A program made the translations under genes and the position numbers. 64,000 bases of DNA from Acholeplasma granularum ATCC 19168 (GTDB lineage: Bacteria > Bacillota_I > Bacilli_A > Acholeplasmatales > Acholeplasmataceae), in NCBI RefSeq assembly GCF_000526235.1, contig NZ_JAFR01000009.1, forward strand, positions 1 to 64,000, in the 5' to 3' direction. The notes under the pieces are model-generated. The model was not told the DNA's origin. It searched no databases and saw only the letters and a program-made list of their open reading frames with translations. Shown piece by piece: positions 1 through 9,973 of this stretch (its first letter is position 1; each line of letters opens with the position of its first letter).

Positions 1-1
1 A

Positions 2-3000
2 TTCAACTTAAGAGAACTTCAAAGTTTATTATCAGATTCATTTAACGAAGTACTTCCAACATTAATCTATTATAAATTACCAAGAAGTATTGAGGACTTA
101 TCACTTTCAAATGAAGTTGTAAATGTCTTAGAAACTGTAGGTATTAAAGATTTAGAAGTCTTAGTTAAATTCGACAAAAAAACACTTTATCATGTTTTTA
201 AAGATGATGAGTTTTTACTAAAAGAAATTAATGACTTATTTGAACTTTATAATGAACAATTACTTGCTGATTCAGAGTATGAAGTTGAATTTAAAGATGA
301 AGAAGTTGTTGTTACTTCAAATGTTGAAGATAGATATCAAAAACACATTGAACCAATTAGAAAAACTTATGGTTCAAAAGCTTTTACTCACTTTAAAATT
401 AGACTAGCAAGTCCAGATGAAATTAGAAACTGGTCTTATGGTGAAGTTATCAACCATGAAACGATTAACTATAGAACATCTAAACCTGAACCAGGTGGTC
501 TATTTGATGAAAGAATCTTTGGACCAACAAGAGATTATCAATGTGCTTGTGGTAAAAAACAAACAGTAAACAAAGGGCAAGTTTGTCCAAAATGTGGTAT
601 TGAAATTACTGAGTCTAAAGTACGTCGTGAACGAATGGGACACATTAATTTAGAAGCTCCAGTTGTACATACTTGGTACTTAAAAAACTCTCCTTCACGT
701 CTTGCTATACTTTTAGGTATTAAAGCAAAACAATTAGAAGAAGTTGTTTATCATGCAAGTTATATCGTAATTAACCCTGGTAATAATACACCTCTTGCTA
801 AAAAACAAATATTATCTGAACAAGATTACTCACAGTTAGTTGAAGAATATGGTAACAGATTTGAAGCCTTAACAGGTGCAGAAGCTGTTAAAAAATTACT
901 TCAAGAACTAGATTTAGACAAAGAAGTAAAAAGCTTACGTCGTCGTCTAAAGACAAGTTCTAAACAAAAACGTGATCGTATTATTAAACGTTTAGAAGTA
1001 GTTGAGGCATTTAACCAATCAGATAACAAACCTGAGTGGATGGTTATGGATGTTATTCCTGTTATTCCACCAGATTTACGTCCAATGGTACCACTAGATG
1101 GTGGACGTTTTGCAACAACTGACCTAAACGACTTATACCGTAGAATCTTAAATAGAAACAACCGTTTAAAGAAACAAAAAGAACAAATGGCTCCACGCTT
1201 AATTACTAAAAACGAAAAACGTATGTTACAAGAAGCGGTTGATGCATTATTTGATAATGCGAAACGTGGTAAAAAGGCTGCTGTTGAACGTAACCGTCAC
1301 CTAAAATCATTATCTGACTTATTACGTGGTAAACAAGGTCGTTTCCGTCAAAACTTATTAGGTAAACGTGTGGACTATTCAGGTCGTTCAGTTATTATTG
1401 TTGGACCAGACTTAGAAATGTACCAATGTGGTATTCCTCGTGAAATGGCTATTACTTTATTTAAACCATTTATCTTAAGAGAATTACAATTAACACATGG
1501 TGCTGAAAGAAAAAATGCGAATGCTAAATATGAACGCCGTGATGATGATACATGGCGTGCACTTGAAAAAGTAGTTAGAGAACATCCAGTTTTACTAAAC
1601 CGTGCCCCTACACTACATAGACTTGGTATTCAAGCTTTCGAACCAAAATTAATTGATGGTAAAGCAATCCGTCTACACCCACTTGTTACCCCTGCGTTTA
1701 ACGCTGACTTTGACGGGGACCAAATGGCTGTTCACGTTCCACTTTCACCAGAAGCACAAGCAGAAGCAAGATTATTAATGCTTGCAAGTAACAACATCTT
1801 AAACCCTAGAGATGGTAAACCGGTTGTTACCCCTTCTCAAGACATGGTTTTAGGTAACTACTACTTAACTATTGAAGAATCTATTTATAGAGACTTTGAA
1901 GGCGATGTAGAAAGAGCCCAAAAACATCAACATTTACATCGTAATGAAGGTAAATTCTTCTCATCAATTGATGAGTTAAAAATCGCTTATGAAAATAAAG
2001 ATGTTTCTCTACATACAAGAGTTATCTTAAATCCTTTAAGTGTAAAAGATACCTTTACAGATGAACAAAAAAATATGTACTTAGTAACGACTTTAGGTAA
2101 AATTATTTTTAATGAAATTCTACCTCCAACATTCCCATATATTAATGAACCAACTATGTCGAACCTAAGTGAAAAAACTCCAGATATTTACTTTATACCA
2201 AAGGGTGTAAATCCTAAAGAAGCACTAAAAAATATGCCAGTGCCAGATCCGTTTAAAAAACGTTTCTTATCGATGGTTATTGCACAAGTCTTTAAACTAT
2301 TCCACATTTCTGAAACATCAAAAATGTTAGATAAATTAAAAGACTTAGGATTTAAGTATTCTACAGTTGCCGGTATTACAATTTCTTATGCAGACATCAA
2401 TGTCTATTCAAAGAAAAAAGAAATGCTTGAAGAAACAGAAGAACAAATCGCATTAATTGACGAATGGTTTGAAGATGGATTACTAACAGATTCAGAACGC
2501 CGTAAACTAGTTATTGATAAATGGACAAATGTTAAAAACGATATCCAATCAGGTATTATGAAAGAATTCGATCAAGATAATAATATCTTTATGATGAGTG
2601 ATTCAGGTGCTCGTGGTAACGTTTCAAACTTCACCCAATTAGTTGGGATGAGAGGGCTCATGAATAACCCTAAAGGGGAAACTATTGAAGTTCCTGTTCA
2701 ATCATCATTTAGAGAAGGCTTAACAGTTTCTGAATTCTTCATCTCTACCCACGGTGCGAGAAAAGGTTCTACCGATACCGCATTAAAAACTGCTGAATCA
2801 GGCTACTTAACTCGTCGTTTAGTTGACGTTTCACAAGATGTTATTATTGTTGAAGATGATTGTGGTTCAAACCATGGTGTCTTTGTAGAAGCAATCAAAG
2901 ATGAATCAGGTAAAGAAGTTGTACCTTTATTTGATAGAATTTATGGTCGCTTTGCATCTAAAACAATTATTGATCCAAAAACTGGAGAAGTATTTGTTGA

Positions 3001-4015
3001 AAGAAACGAACTTATCACTGAAGAAATTGGTGAAAAGATTGTTAAAGCAGGAATCGAAAAAGTTGAGATTAGATCAATTATGACATGTTCATCAAGTCAT
3101 GGTATCTGTGCAAAAGACTATGGTATTAACCTTGCAACGAATAAACACGTTGAAGTAGGGGAAGCTATTGGTGTTGTTGCTGCTCAATCAATTGGTGAAC
3201 CTGGTACTCAGTTAACCATGCGTACCTTCCATACCGGAGGGGTTGCTGCTGGTGCCGATATTACTCAAGGGTTACCGCGTATTCAAGAATTATTTGAAGC
3301 ACGTAATCCAAAAGGTAAAGCAACCATTTCAGAAGTTAATGGTAAAGTAAAAGAAATTAACCGTCGTGGTGGATCATTTAGCATTACGATTGTTGATGAG
3401 GCAAATAACGAGTATAAATATACACTAGATCCAAACATTGAATCCCTAGTTAAAAAAGGCCAAGACATTGTTGCTGGTCAAAGATTATCAAGTGGATCAA
3501 TTAACCCTAAAGAATTATTACGTGTAACAGATGTTAAAACTACTTCTAACTATATTTTAGAAGAAGTTCAAAAAGTATACCGTGCACAAGGGGTAGAAAT
3601 TTCAGATAAACACGTTGAGGTTATCATCCGTCAAATGTTAAGACGTATTATGGTAATTATCGAAGGTGATACAGAAATACTACCAGGAACAGAAGTATCA
3701 ATTGATGAATTTAAACGTGAAAACAAAGCTGTTTTCGAAAGACGTGGTCGTTTAGCAGTTGGTCGTCCAATCCTACTTGGTATTACCAGAGCATCTTTAA
3801 GAAGTGATTCATTCTTATCTGCTGCATCATTCCAAGAAACAACAAGAATTCTAACAGATGCTGCAATTAAAGGTAAAAAAGATGAGCTTCACGGATTAAA
3901 AGAAAACGTCATTATTGGTGGATTAATCCCAGCGGGAACTGGTATTTTAGAAGAAAGCTATTTCAACTACGATAAACCAGAACCTCAAAAACCAGTTTAT
4001 GATGATTTTGAATAA
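2..4015 (+). CDS. rpoC: RNA polymerase beta' subunit, 5' end outside window, with N-terminal extension
   Basis: Catalytic large subunit of RNA polymerase. The frame is open from base 2; 1337 residues are visible. The zinc ribbon (CAC...CPKC) lies near 542-600, the catalytic [12 protein letters not shown] motif near 1700-1735 with all three Asp, and the second zinc site (DDCG..., [11 protein letters not shown]) near 2850-3120. The usual RpoC N-terminus ([14 protein letters not shown]) is encoded only from about base 404. At least 130 residues precede it in the same frame. They include a segment at about 83-256 (IEDLSLS...LETVGI) that resembles the helix-hairpin-helix of the RpoA C-terminal domain. 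An ELQSL string near base 14 recalls the RpoB C-terminus, so a beta-beta' fusion is possible, but the upstream sequence is not visible. A start at base 635 is too late because it would remove the zinc ribbon. An intrinsic terminator follows. Confidence 0.97.
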   Translation, partial: FNLRELQSLLSDSFNEVLPTLIYYKLPRSIEDLSLSNEVVNVLETVGIKDLEVLVKFDKKTLYHVFKDDEFLLKEINDLFELYNEQLLADSEYEVEFKDEEVVVTSNVEDRYQKHIEPIRKTYGSKAFTHFKIRLASPDEIRNWSYGEVINHETINYRTSKPEPGGLFDERIFGPTRDYQCACGKKQTVNKGQVCPKCGIEITESKVRRERMGHINLEAPVVHTWYLKNSPSRLAILLGIKAKQLEEVVYHASYIVINPGNNTPLAKKQILSEQDYSQLVEEYGNRFEALTGAEAVKKLLQELDLDKEVKSLRRRLKTSSKQKRDRIIKRLEVVEAFNQSDNKPEWMVMDVIPVIPPDLRPMVPLDGGRFATTDLNDLYRRILNRNNRLKKQKEQMAPRLITKNEKRMLQEAVDALFDNAKRGKKAAVERNRHLKSLSDLLRGKQGRFRQNLLGKRVDYSGRSVIIVGPDLEMYQCGIPREMAITLFKPFILRELQLTHGAERKNANAKYERRDDDTWRALEKVVREHPVLLNRAPTLHRLGIQAFEPKLIDGKAIRLHPLVTPAFNADFDGDQMAVHVPLSPEAQAEARLLMLASNNILNPRDGKPVVTPSQDMVLGNYYLTIEESIYRDFEGDVERAQKHQHLHRNEGKFFSSIDELKIAYENKDVSLHTRVILNPLSVKDTFTDEQKNMYLVTTLGKIIFNEILPPTFPYINEPTMSNLSEKTPDIYFIPKGVNPKEALKNMPVPDPFKKRFLSMVIAQVFKLFHISETSKMLDKLKDLGFKYSTVAGITISYADINVYSKKKEMLEETEEQIALIDEWFEDGLLTDSERRKLVIDKWTNVKNDIQSGIMKEFDQDNNIFMMSDSGARGNVSNFTQLVGMRGLMNNPKGETIEVPVQSSFREGLTVSEFFISTHGARKGSTDTALKTAESGYLTRRLVDVSQDVIIVEDDCGSNHGVFVEAIKDESGKEVVPLFDRIYGRFASKTIIDPKTGEVFVERNELITEEIGEKIVKAGIEKVEIRSIMTCSSSHGICAKDYGINLATNKHVEVGEAIGVVAAQSIGEPGTQLTMRTFHTGGVAAGADITQGLPRIQELFEARNPKGKATISEVNGKVKEINRRGGSFSITIVDEANNEYKYTLDPNIESLVKKGQDIVAGQRLSSGSINPKELLRVTDVKTTSNYILEEVQKVYRAQGVEISDKHVEVIIRQMLRRIMVIIEGDTEILPGTEVSIDEFKRENKAVFERRGRLAVGRPILLGITRASLRSDSFLSAASFQETTRILTDAAIKGKKDELHGLKENVIIGGLIPAGTGILEESYFNYDKPEPQKPVYDDFE

Positions 4016-4033
4016 ATAATAATTTAAATGAAA

Positions 4034-4069
4034 AGATAGTCGTTTGTATTCATAGACGGCTATCTTTTT
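4034..4069 (+). terminator. Intrinsic terminator of rpoC
   Basis: AGATAGTCGT pairs with ACGGCTATCT (G-U pairs allowed) across a short loop and is followed by TTTTT. It lies just after the rpoC stop and separates rpoC from the next gene. Confidence 0.85.
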
Positions 4070-4077
4070 ACTTTATA

Positions 4078-4086
4078 TGCTATAAT
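4078..4086 (+). promoter_or_regulatory. Extended -10 promoter element
   Basis: TGC-TATAAT lies about 45 bp before the 4132 start. No clear -35 hexamer is seen. Confidence 0.6.
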
Positions 4087-4131
4087 ATTATTGCAAAATA
4101 AATCTAATAACTCAACAAAGGTGGTTAATGA

Positions 4132-4728
4132 ATGAAAAAAGAATCATGGGGTTTTTTACTGATAGGTAGTTCCTATATTATTAAGATGCTTAGCAAAATA
4201 GTTGAATCATTTATGGATGTTTCTTTAAGTTTTTCAATTGAGTATAGAATGTATGTAAGCATCATAACAGTACTTATTATGTTAATTGGAATACTTCTAA
4301 TAGTAATTGATAACAAATCAAATATCTTTATACTCATTTCAAGTATTTTACTATTAGTATCCCCGTTTAGTAGTCTATTTACGACATGGCTTGGTTTAGG
4401 ATTTAAAGTAGATACTTTAGCTGAGAAAGTATTAATCGTACAAGCAATTAGTTTTGCACCTATACTTTTATATCTCTTCTTACTTAGTTTTTATAAAAGA
4501 ATTACTAATATCGGTAAAACTTTAACAATTGTATATATTTTAATATCATTTATATCTTTAGTTGTATCATTTATAGTAACATCACTAATAAATAATCTAC
4601 CACAAGATATAATTAGATTACATCAAATAATATTTAATGGCGTACTATTTTATGTTCAAACGCTTATAATATTAGGCGTTCTAACAATAAACTTTGATTA
4701 CACATTAGCTGAACCAAGATTTAAGTAA
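4132..4728 (+). CDS. Hypothetical multi-pass membrane protein
   Basis: A 198-residue protein made almost entirely of hydrophobic stretches, with about six likely membrane segments (e.g. residues 8-25, 42-62, 65-82, 100-125, 137-158, 165-190). No family is recognised and no catalytic motif is visible. A good ribosome binding site (AAAGGTGG) precedes the ATG. It has its own extended -10 promoter and a bidirectional terminator after the stop, so it is a single-gene unit. It opens an accessory block between rpoC and the str operon. Confidence 0.75.
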   Translation: MKKESWGFLLIGSSYIIKMLSKIVESFMDVSLSFSIEYRMYVSIITVLIMLIGILLIVIDNKSNIFILISSILLLVSPFSSLFTTWLGLGFKVDTLAEKVLIVQAISFAPILLYLFLLSFYKRITNIGKTLTIVYILISFISLVVSFIVTSLINNLPQDIIRLHQIIFNGVLFYVQTLIILGVLTINFDYTLAEPRFK

Positions 4729-4730
4729 TA

Positions 4731-4757
4731 AAAAAGCATTCACCTGAATGCTTTTTT
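4731..4757. terminator. Bidirectional intrinsic terminator
   Basis: AAAAAGCATTCA and TGAATGCTTTTT form a near-perfect stem around a two-base centre, with A and T runs on either side. It serves the convergent genes at 4132 and 4763. Confidence 0.85.
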
Positions 4758-4762
4758 TATAT

Positions 4763-5041
4763 TTAAAGTTTTTTCCTAAATTGGAAAAAGAGTATCAATG
4801 AACTTAAAATAGTGCCTGTGAATATAAATAAACCTATAAAGGCTAATATTAAAAATATCAGGCTACCCCAGTTTGTGGTACCAAAAAAGGCATATAAGAA
4901 AATTAAACCTGAAATAATTAAAACAATTGCTGGGATTATAAAAACATAAAACATATTCTTCTTAACAAACAATCGACTTATAAAATAATTAATTATACCT
5001 GATACGAATATAACAATTAAGACATCTATAAGGTTATCCAT
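4763..5041 (-). CDS. Hypothetical small membrane protein
   Basis: A 92-residue protein with three to four hydrophobic segments (about residues 5-22, 30-52, 58-88) and a basic end (FQFRKKL). The family is not recognised; it has the look of the small YesK-type membrane proteins of Firmicutes, but that is only an impression. The start has an AGGTG ribosome binding site on the minus strand. It converges on the preceding membrane-protein gene and shares its terminator. Confidence 0.65.
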   Translation of the reverse strand: MDNLIDVLIVIFVSGIINYFISRLFVKKNMFYVFIIPAIVLIISGLIFLYAFFGTTNWGSLIFLILAFIGLFIFTGTILSSLILFFQFRKKL

Positions 5042-5128
5042 AGAAACACCTCACTTTTTTAGAATAATTAATTATATATGATTAAATTTTAAAATACTAT
5101 GAAAATGAATAAAAATTACTAGATGTAT

Positions 5129-5134
5129 TATAAT
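5129..5134 (+). promoter_or_regulatory. -10 element TATAAT for the GNAT gene
   Basis: TATAAT lies 30 bp before the ATG at 5165. Any start codon upstream of about 5140 would precede the transcript, which supports the shorter reading of the gene. Confidence 0.6.
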
Positions 5135-5164
5135 AGAAGTATATTAAAAAAAGGAGGCGTTAGG

Positions 5165-5437
5165 ATGTTTAATCACGAAAAGGGAAAGTTCTATTTGACA
5201 AGTGATGAAGGAAAAACAATAGCTTTTATTACATATAAATATATTAGTGATTATATTGCAGTTGATCACACCTTTGTAGATCCTATATTAAGAGGTCAGG
5301 GAATTGCTCAAAAATTAGTTGATGAGGTTGTAAAACTTGCTCGATTAGAAAACAAGAAAATCGATCCAATATGCCCATATGTTCATAAATTGTTTGAAAA
5401 AGACCCACAATATGAGGATATTTATAGAAAAAAGTAA
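5165..5437 (+). CDS. GNAT-family N-acetyltransferase (YjdJ/COG2388 type)
   Basis: A 90-residue minimal GNAT domain. The acetyl-CoA binding loop is recognisable (DPILRGQGIAQKLVDE, about residues 38-53), as is the family's C-terminal pattern of the type P-x-C-P-Y-V (ICPYVHKLF). Small stand-alone proteins of this type are widespread and their acceptor substrates are mostly unknown. The start was placed at 5165 because AAAGGAGG lies just upstream and an upstream ATG at 5123 falls inside the -10 region. Confidence 0.85.
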   Translation: MFNHEKGKFYLTSDEGKTIAFITYKYISDYIAVDHTFVDPILRGQGIAQKLVDEVVKLARLENKKIDPICPYVHKLFEKDPQYEDIYRKK

Positions 5438-5498
5438 CATTTTTTAAATATATGATAAAATAACGGAAGTAAGTCATACATAGGTTAGGGAGAAATCT

Positions 5499-6614
5499 AT
5501 GCAGTCAATAAATCTAGCTTTATTTTTCTATTCATTTTTTATACTCAGTGCGATTCTTATATCAAATCATAAATTTGGTAATAAGCGTATTAATGATAAG
5601 ATGTTTAATGTCATAGTCTTAGTGATATTTTTTGTATTGATTGGAGATATATTGTCTCGCTTTGAAGGTATAGAAAATCCAATCTATCCAATATTAACCA
5701 GAATTGGAAATTTTGTGACTTACGGATTAAGTCCAATTATTGGCTTTGTTTGGTTTAGATATATTCACTACAAAATATACTCAAACCTGGATAGACTAAA
5801 GAAATTTACCAATAAATTTAAAGTTATCTATACCATGTATTTTATAATACTTATTATTACACAATTTACTGGTTGGTTTTATTATATTGATAGTCAAAAC
5901 TATTATCACCGTGGACCCATTAATTTATTGGCATATTTACCAGCATTTTTATTAGTTTCATTAGTTACATCTTTACTTATTTCAAGACATAATAGAATTG
6001 AAAATAATCATTTAATCGCATACATTAGCTTTGGTATTATACCTGTTATAGCTGTATTTCTACAATTGATATATTATAGTTATGCCTTAATTCCTAATGC
6101 ACTTACCTTTTCTGCACTTGTATTATTTTTATTTGTTCAAAATAATCGTGCGAATATTGATTATTTAACAGGCCTATTTAATAGAAGACAGCTAGATTAT
6201 TATCTTGAAGATAAAATAAATGATGCTAAAAAAGGTAAAACATTTTCGGCAATTTTAATTGATTTAGATAATTTAAAAACAATTAATGATACATTAGGGC
6301 ATAGCATTGGGGATGAGGTCATTAAAGCAACAGCAAAACTACTTATGGATCATTCAAAGAAGTCTGATTTTGTTGCACGCTATGGTGGTGATGAGTTTTT
6401 AATCATTACAGAAATCACAAATGAAAAAGAGATTCTAAACTATATTTATAAATTGAATGAAAATTTTAATGAGTTTAATGAAAGTCAAAAAGAATTAAAA
6501 ATAGAGTTTACATACGGTTATAAAATTTATGAAAAAGAATCAAACTTACAAGCTATAGACTTCTTTAATATGATTGATAATATGATGTACCGTAATAAAA
6601 ATCTTAAAAAGTGA
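5499..6614 (+). CDS. Membrane-bound diguanylate cyclase (GGDEF)
   Basis: A 371-residue protein with about seven membrane segments in residues 1-215, followed by a GGDEF domain. The active-site motif RYGGDEF is intact near residue 293, and the nucleotide-binding region LTGLFNRR...DLDNLKTINDTLGH is complete, so c-di-GMP synthesis from two GTP is predicted. No RxxD inhibitory site is obvious. The ribosome binding site is AGGGAGA. It is monocistronic and is followed by a terminator. Together with the GGDEF/HD-GYP protein at 31321 it implies c-di-GMP signalling. Confidence 0.88.
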   Translation: MQSINLALFFYSFFILSAILISNHKFGNKRINDKMFNVIVLVIFFVLIGDILSRFEGIENPIYPILTRIGNFVTYGLSPIIGFVWFRYIHYKIYSNLDRLKKFTNKFKVIYTMYFIILIITQFTGWFYYIDSQNYYHRGPINLLAYLPAFLLVSLVTSLLISRHNRIENNHLIAYISFGIIPVIAVFLQLIYYSYALIPNALTFSALVLFLFVQNNRANIDYLTGLFNRRQLDYYLEDKINDAKKGKTFSAILIDLDNLKTINDTLGHSIGDEVIKATAKLLMDHSKKSDFVARYGGDEFLIITEITNEKEILNYIYKLNENFNEFNESQKELKIEFTYGYKIYEKESNLQAIDFFNMIDNMMYRNKNLKK

Positions 6615-6616
6615 GT

Positions 6617-6650
6617 AAAGTGCGAGAATAATCGCACTTTATTTTATTTT
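6617..6650 (+). terminator. Intrinsic terminator of the GGDEF gene
   Basis: AAAGTGCGA and TCGCACTTT form a 9-bp stem with a six-base loop, followed by a T-rich tract. Confidence 0.88.
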
Positions 6651-6699
6651 TATACATTAACATAATTTGAAAATAATATGTCAAATAAATTATTTTTAG

Positions 6700-6728
6700 T
6701 TGACAAAACACTCCATAAAATATATAAT
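6700..6728 (+). promoter_or_regulatory. Consensus promoter of the str operon
   Basis: TTGACA, a 17-bp spacer and TATAAT form a perfect sigma-70/SigA promoter. The predicted transcription start is near 6735, giving an rpsL leader of about 105 nt. Confidence 0.92.
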
Positions 6729-6769
6729 ATAAAAGGTATGAAATATATAAGACATTTCATTCAGACATC

Positions 6770-6821
6770 TTGGCTTTATAAGGCCAAAAAATCAAATTTG
6801 AAACACTTGGAAGTGTGTTTC
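6770..6821 (+). promoter_or_regulatory. Two tandem hairpins in the rpsL leader
   Basis: Hairpin 1 (6770-6787) has a TTGGCTT/AGGCCAA stem with a TATA loop. Hairpin 2 (6800-6821) has a GAAACAC/GTGTTTC stem with an eight-base loop. Neither has a strong U run, so they look like regulatory or mRNA-stability elements of the ribosomal protein leader rather than terminators. Autoregulation by a ribosomal protein is possible but not shown. Confidence 0.5.
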
Positions 6822-6839
6822 TAGAAAGGAAGTTAGAAA

Positions 6840-7268
6840 ATGCCTACCATATCACAATTAATTAACAAATCCCGTTCTGATAAGAACTACAAATCTAAAT
6901 CTCCAGCATTACACTATGGATTCAACAGTTTAAAGAAAGAAGATTCTGATTACAATTCTCCTCAAAAACGTGGTGTTTGTACACGTGTTACAACTATGAC
7001 TCCTAAAAAACCTAACTCTGCATTACGTAAATATGCGCGTGTTAGATTATCAAACGGAACTGAAGTAACAGCGTATATCCCAGGTGTAGGGCACTCACTA
7101 CAAGAACACTCCGTTGTACTTGTACGTGGTGGACGTGTTAAGGACTTACCAGGGGTAAGATACCATATCGTTCGCGGTGCACTAGATGCTACTGGTGTTG
7201 CAAACCGCATGCAGGGTAGATCCAAATACGGTGCTAAGCGTCCAAAAGCCGCAAAAGCTAAAAAGTAA
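6840..7268 (+). CDS. rpsL: 30S ribosomal protein S12
   Basis: A 142-residue S12, including the insertion typical of Firmicutes-type S12 (about residues 12-40). The decoding-site motifs [11 protein letters not shown] and [13 protein letters not shown] are intact, with both Lys residues at which streptomycin-resistance mutations occur. It is the first gene of rpsL-rpsG-fusA-tuf, driven by a consensus promoter and preceded by a leader with two hairpins. The ribosome binding site is AGGAAG. Confidence 0.98.
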   Translation: MPTISQLINKSRSDKNYKSKSPALHYGFNSLKKEDSDYNSPQKRGVCTRVTTMTPKKPNSALRKYARVRLSNGTEVTAYIPGVGHSLQEHSVVLVRGGRVKDLPGVRYHIVRGALDATGVANRMQGRSKYGAKRPKAAKAKK

Positions 7269-7326
7269 TCATAACAAATTACAAAAAATAAAATGAAAAA
7301 TCTAGTAAAGGAAGAAGGTGAACAAT

Positions 7327-7797
7327 ATGCCACGTAAAGGACATATCGTAAAACGTGATGTATTACCAGATCCGATTTACAATTCCAAATTAATTACGAG
7401 AATCGTAAACACAATTATGGAAGATGGTAAAAAAGGAACTGCACAAAGTATATTATATGGTGCGTTAAATCGTATCCAAGACCAAACTGGTCGTGAAGCT
7501 ATTGATGTATTCAATGAAGCCTTAAATAATATCTCACCAATCTTAGAAGTTAGAGCACGCCGTATTGGAGGTCAAAACTATCAAGTACCTGTTGAAGTTA
7601 GACCAGAAAGACGTCAAGCCCTTGCATTAAGATGGTTAGTTCAATATGCTAAGAAGCGCAATGAAAAAACAATGGAAGAAAGATTAGCAAAAGAAATTTT
7701 AGATGCTTCTCAAGGCACAGGTGCCGCAGTTAAGAAGCGTGAAGATGTACACAAGATGGCTGAGGCGAATAAAGCATTCGCACACTATCGCTGGTAA
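7327..7797 (+). CDS. rpsG: 30S ribosomal protein S7
   Basis: A 156-residue S7, the primary 16S rRNA binding protein of the small-subunit head. It begins [16 protein letters not shown], matching the family. The ATG at 7327 is preferred over the in-frame GTG at 7318 because AAAGGAAGAAGG gives correct spacing and S7 proteins begin at MPR. It is followed after 17 bp by fusA. Confidence 0.97.
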   Translation: MPRKGHIVKRDVLPDPIYNSKLITRIVNTIMEDGKKGTAQSILYGALNRIQDQTGREAIDVFNEALNNISPILEVRARRIGGQNYQVPVEVRPERRQALALRWLVQYAKKRNEKTMEERLAKEILDASQGTGAAVKKREDVHKMAEANKAFAHYRW

Positions 7798-7814
7798 GAA
7801 GGGAAGATAAAACT

Positions 7815-9887
7815 ATGCCACGTCAATATTCATTAAAAATGACTCGTAACATCGGCATCATGGCACACATTGATGCTGGTAAAACGACCACAACTGAGCG
7901 TATTTTATATCATACCGGTAAAATCCATAAAACAGGAGAGACTCACGATGGTGCTTCTCAAATGGACTGGATGGCTCAAGAGCAAGAGCGCGGTATTACA
8001 ATTACCTCTGCAGCAACAACTTCTGTGTGGAGAGACCACAGAGTAAATATTATCGATACTCCAGGACACGTAGACTTTACAGTTGAAGTTTCCAGATCAC
8101 TTCGTGTATTAGACGGAGCGGTTACAGTTATCGATGCTCAAGCGGGTGTTGAACCTCAAACTGAAACAGTTTGGCGTCAAGCAACCGAATATAAAGTACC
8201 AAGAATTGTTTATGTAAATAAAATGGACAAAATTGGTGCAGATTTTAAACATGCAATTAAAACTTTACACACCCGTTTAGGTGTTAAAGCTAATGCAATC
8301 CAATTACCAATTGGAACAGAAACTGATTTTAACGGTATCATTGACTTAGTTACAATGACAGCTGTTGAATATTCAGGTGATGCAAATGAGACAACAAAAG
8401 ACATTCCAATTCCAGCTCACTTAGAAGAACAAGCAATCGATTTAAGAAATGAACTGATTGAAGCTGTTGCTGAGTTTGATGATGAATTAATGGTTACATA
8501 CCTTGAAGGTGAAGAAGTTTCAGTAGAATTACTAAAACGTGCAATCAGAAAAGGTGTATTAGCTGTAGAATTCTTCCCTGTTGTGTCAGGATCAAGTTTC
8601 AAAAACAGAGGTGTTCGTAAAGTATTAGATGCTGTTATCGACTACTTACCATCACCACTTGATATTCCACCAGTATTAGGACACACTGTTGATGGAGTTG
8701 AAGTTTATCGTCATGCGGATGATTCAGAACCGTTTACTGCTTTAGCATTTAAGGTTATGACAGACCCATTTGTTGGTAAATTAACATTCTTCAGAGTATA
8801 TTCTGGATCAATTAAGAGTGGATCATATGTACAAAATACAACAAAAGGTACACGTGAAAGATTTGGTCGTATCTTACAAATGCATGCGAATACTCGTCAA
8901 GAAATTGATGAAGTATATGCAGGTGATATTGCTGCTGCAGTTGGTTTAAAAGTAACTACAACAGGTAACACACTTGCAGGACAAGATGACGATATTATCT
9001 TAGAATCAATGAACTTCCCAGAACCAGTTATTGAAGTAGCTGTTGAACCAAAAACTAAAAATGACCAAGATAAGATGGGACAAGCTTTAGCAAAACTTGC
9101 TGAAGAAGATCCAACATTCAAAACTTATACAAACAATGAAACTGGTCAAACAATTATCGCAGGTATGGGTGAATTACACTTAGATATCTTAGTAGATCGT
9201 ATGAAACGTGAATTCAAAGTTGAAGCAAACGTTACAGAACCTCAAGTATCTTACCGTGAAACACTTACATTATCTAATGAAGTTGAATCTAAATTTGTTC
9301 GTCAATCCGGTGGACGTGGACAATATGGACACGTTGTAATCGACTTTGAACCAAACCCTGGTAAAGGATTTGAATTCGTTGACAAAATTGTTGGTGGGGT
9401 CATTCCTCGTGAATACATTCCTTCCGTACAAAAAGGTTTAGAAGAAGCTTTAGCTGGCGGTATTATTGCAGGATTCCCTGTAGTTGATGTTAAAGCAACA
9501 CTTAAATTTGGTTCTTACCATGATGTTGACTCTTCAGAAATGGCGTTTAAAATCGCTGCAAGTATGGCACTTAAAGATGCTAAAAATAAAGCGGGCGCTG
9601 TTATTTTAGAACCAATCATGGACGTTGAAGTTGTTACACCAAATGATTATGTAGGTAACGTTATTGGAGACTTAACTAGCCGTCGTGGTCGTTTAGAAAG
9701 CCAAGAAGGTAGAGGAAATGCAATTTCAATTCGTGCATTCGTACCACTATCTGAAATGTTTGGTTATGCAACATCATTAAGATCAAATACTCAAGGTCGT
9801 GCAACATTCGTTATGCAATTTGACCACTTTGATAAAGTTCCTAAGAGTATTCAAGAAGAAATCATTAAAAAACGTGGTTCAAACTAA
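7815..9887 (+). CDS. fusA: Elongation factor G
   Basis: A 690-residue translocation GTPase. The G motifs are AHIDAGKTT (G1), DTPGHVDF (G3) and NKMDK (G4), followed by the EF-G domains II-V, with full family length. It sits in the conserved str operon, 17 bp after rpsG and with AAGGGAAG as ribosome binding site. Confidence 0.98.
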   Translation: MPRQYSLKMTRNIGIMAHIDAGKTTTTERILYHTGKIHKTGETHDGASQMDWMAQEQERGITITSAATTSVWRDHRVNIIDTPGHVDFTVEVSRSLRVLDGAVTVIDAQAGVEPQTETVWRQATEYKVPRIVYVNKMDKIGADFKHAIKTLHTRLGVKANAIQLPIGTETDFNGIIDLVTMTAVEYSGDANETTKDIPIPAHLEEQAIDLRNELIEAVAEFDDELMVTYLEGEEVSVELLKRAIRKGVLAVEFFPVVSGSSFKNRGVRKVLDAVIDYLPSPLDIPPVLGHTVDGVEVYRHADDSEPFTALAFKVMTDPFVGKLTFFRVYSGSIKSGSYVQNTTKGTRERFGRILQMHANTRQEIDEVYAGDIAAAVGLKVTTTGNTLAGQDDDIILESMNFPEPVIEVAVEPKTKNDQDKMGQALAKLAEEDPTFKTYTNNETGQTIIAGMGELHLDILVDRMKREFKVEANVTEPQVSYRETLTLSNEVESKFVRQSGGRGQYGHVVIDFEPNPGKGFEFVDKIVGGVIPREYIPSVQKGLEEALAGGIIAGFPVVDVKATLKFGSYHDVDSSEMAFKIAASMALKDAKNKAGAVILEPIMDVEVVTPNDYVGNVIGDLTSRRGRLESQEGRGNAISIRAFVPLSEMFGYATSLRSNTQGRATFVMQFDHFDKVPKSIQEEIIKKRGSN

Positions 9888-9892
9888 ACCAC

Positions 9893-9927
9893 TTCACAAA
9901 CAAATAGTAATATGATAAAATATCATA
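9893..9927 (+). promoter_or_regulatory. Possible tuf promoter and inverted repeat
   Basis: TTCACA (9893-9898), a 17-bp spacer and TAAAAT (9916-9921) could be a secondary promoter for tuf. A perfect inverted repeat TATGATA-AAA-TATCATA covers 9911-9927 and overlaps it. Either may support extra EF-Tu expression. Confidence 0.35.
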
Positions 9928-9973
9928 TGATAGCTTATTATATTCAATTAAAATTATAGGAGGCTTTTGCGTT

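Noticed and set aside
901-1161. Minus-strand open frame within rpoC
   Set aside because: Shadow of a strongly conserved gene; no ribosome binding site or protein-like pattern. The same holds for minus-strand frames within fusA (8210-9121), tuf (10234-10732), typA (26622-26951) and dnaE (63457-63750).
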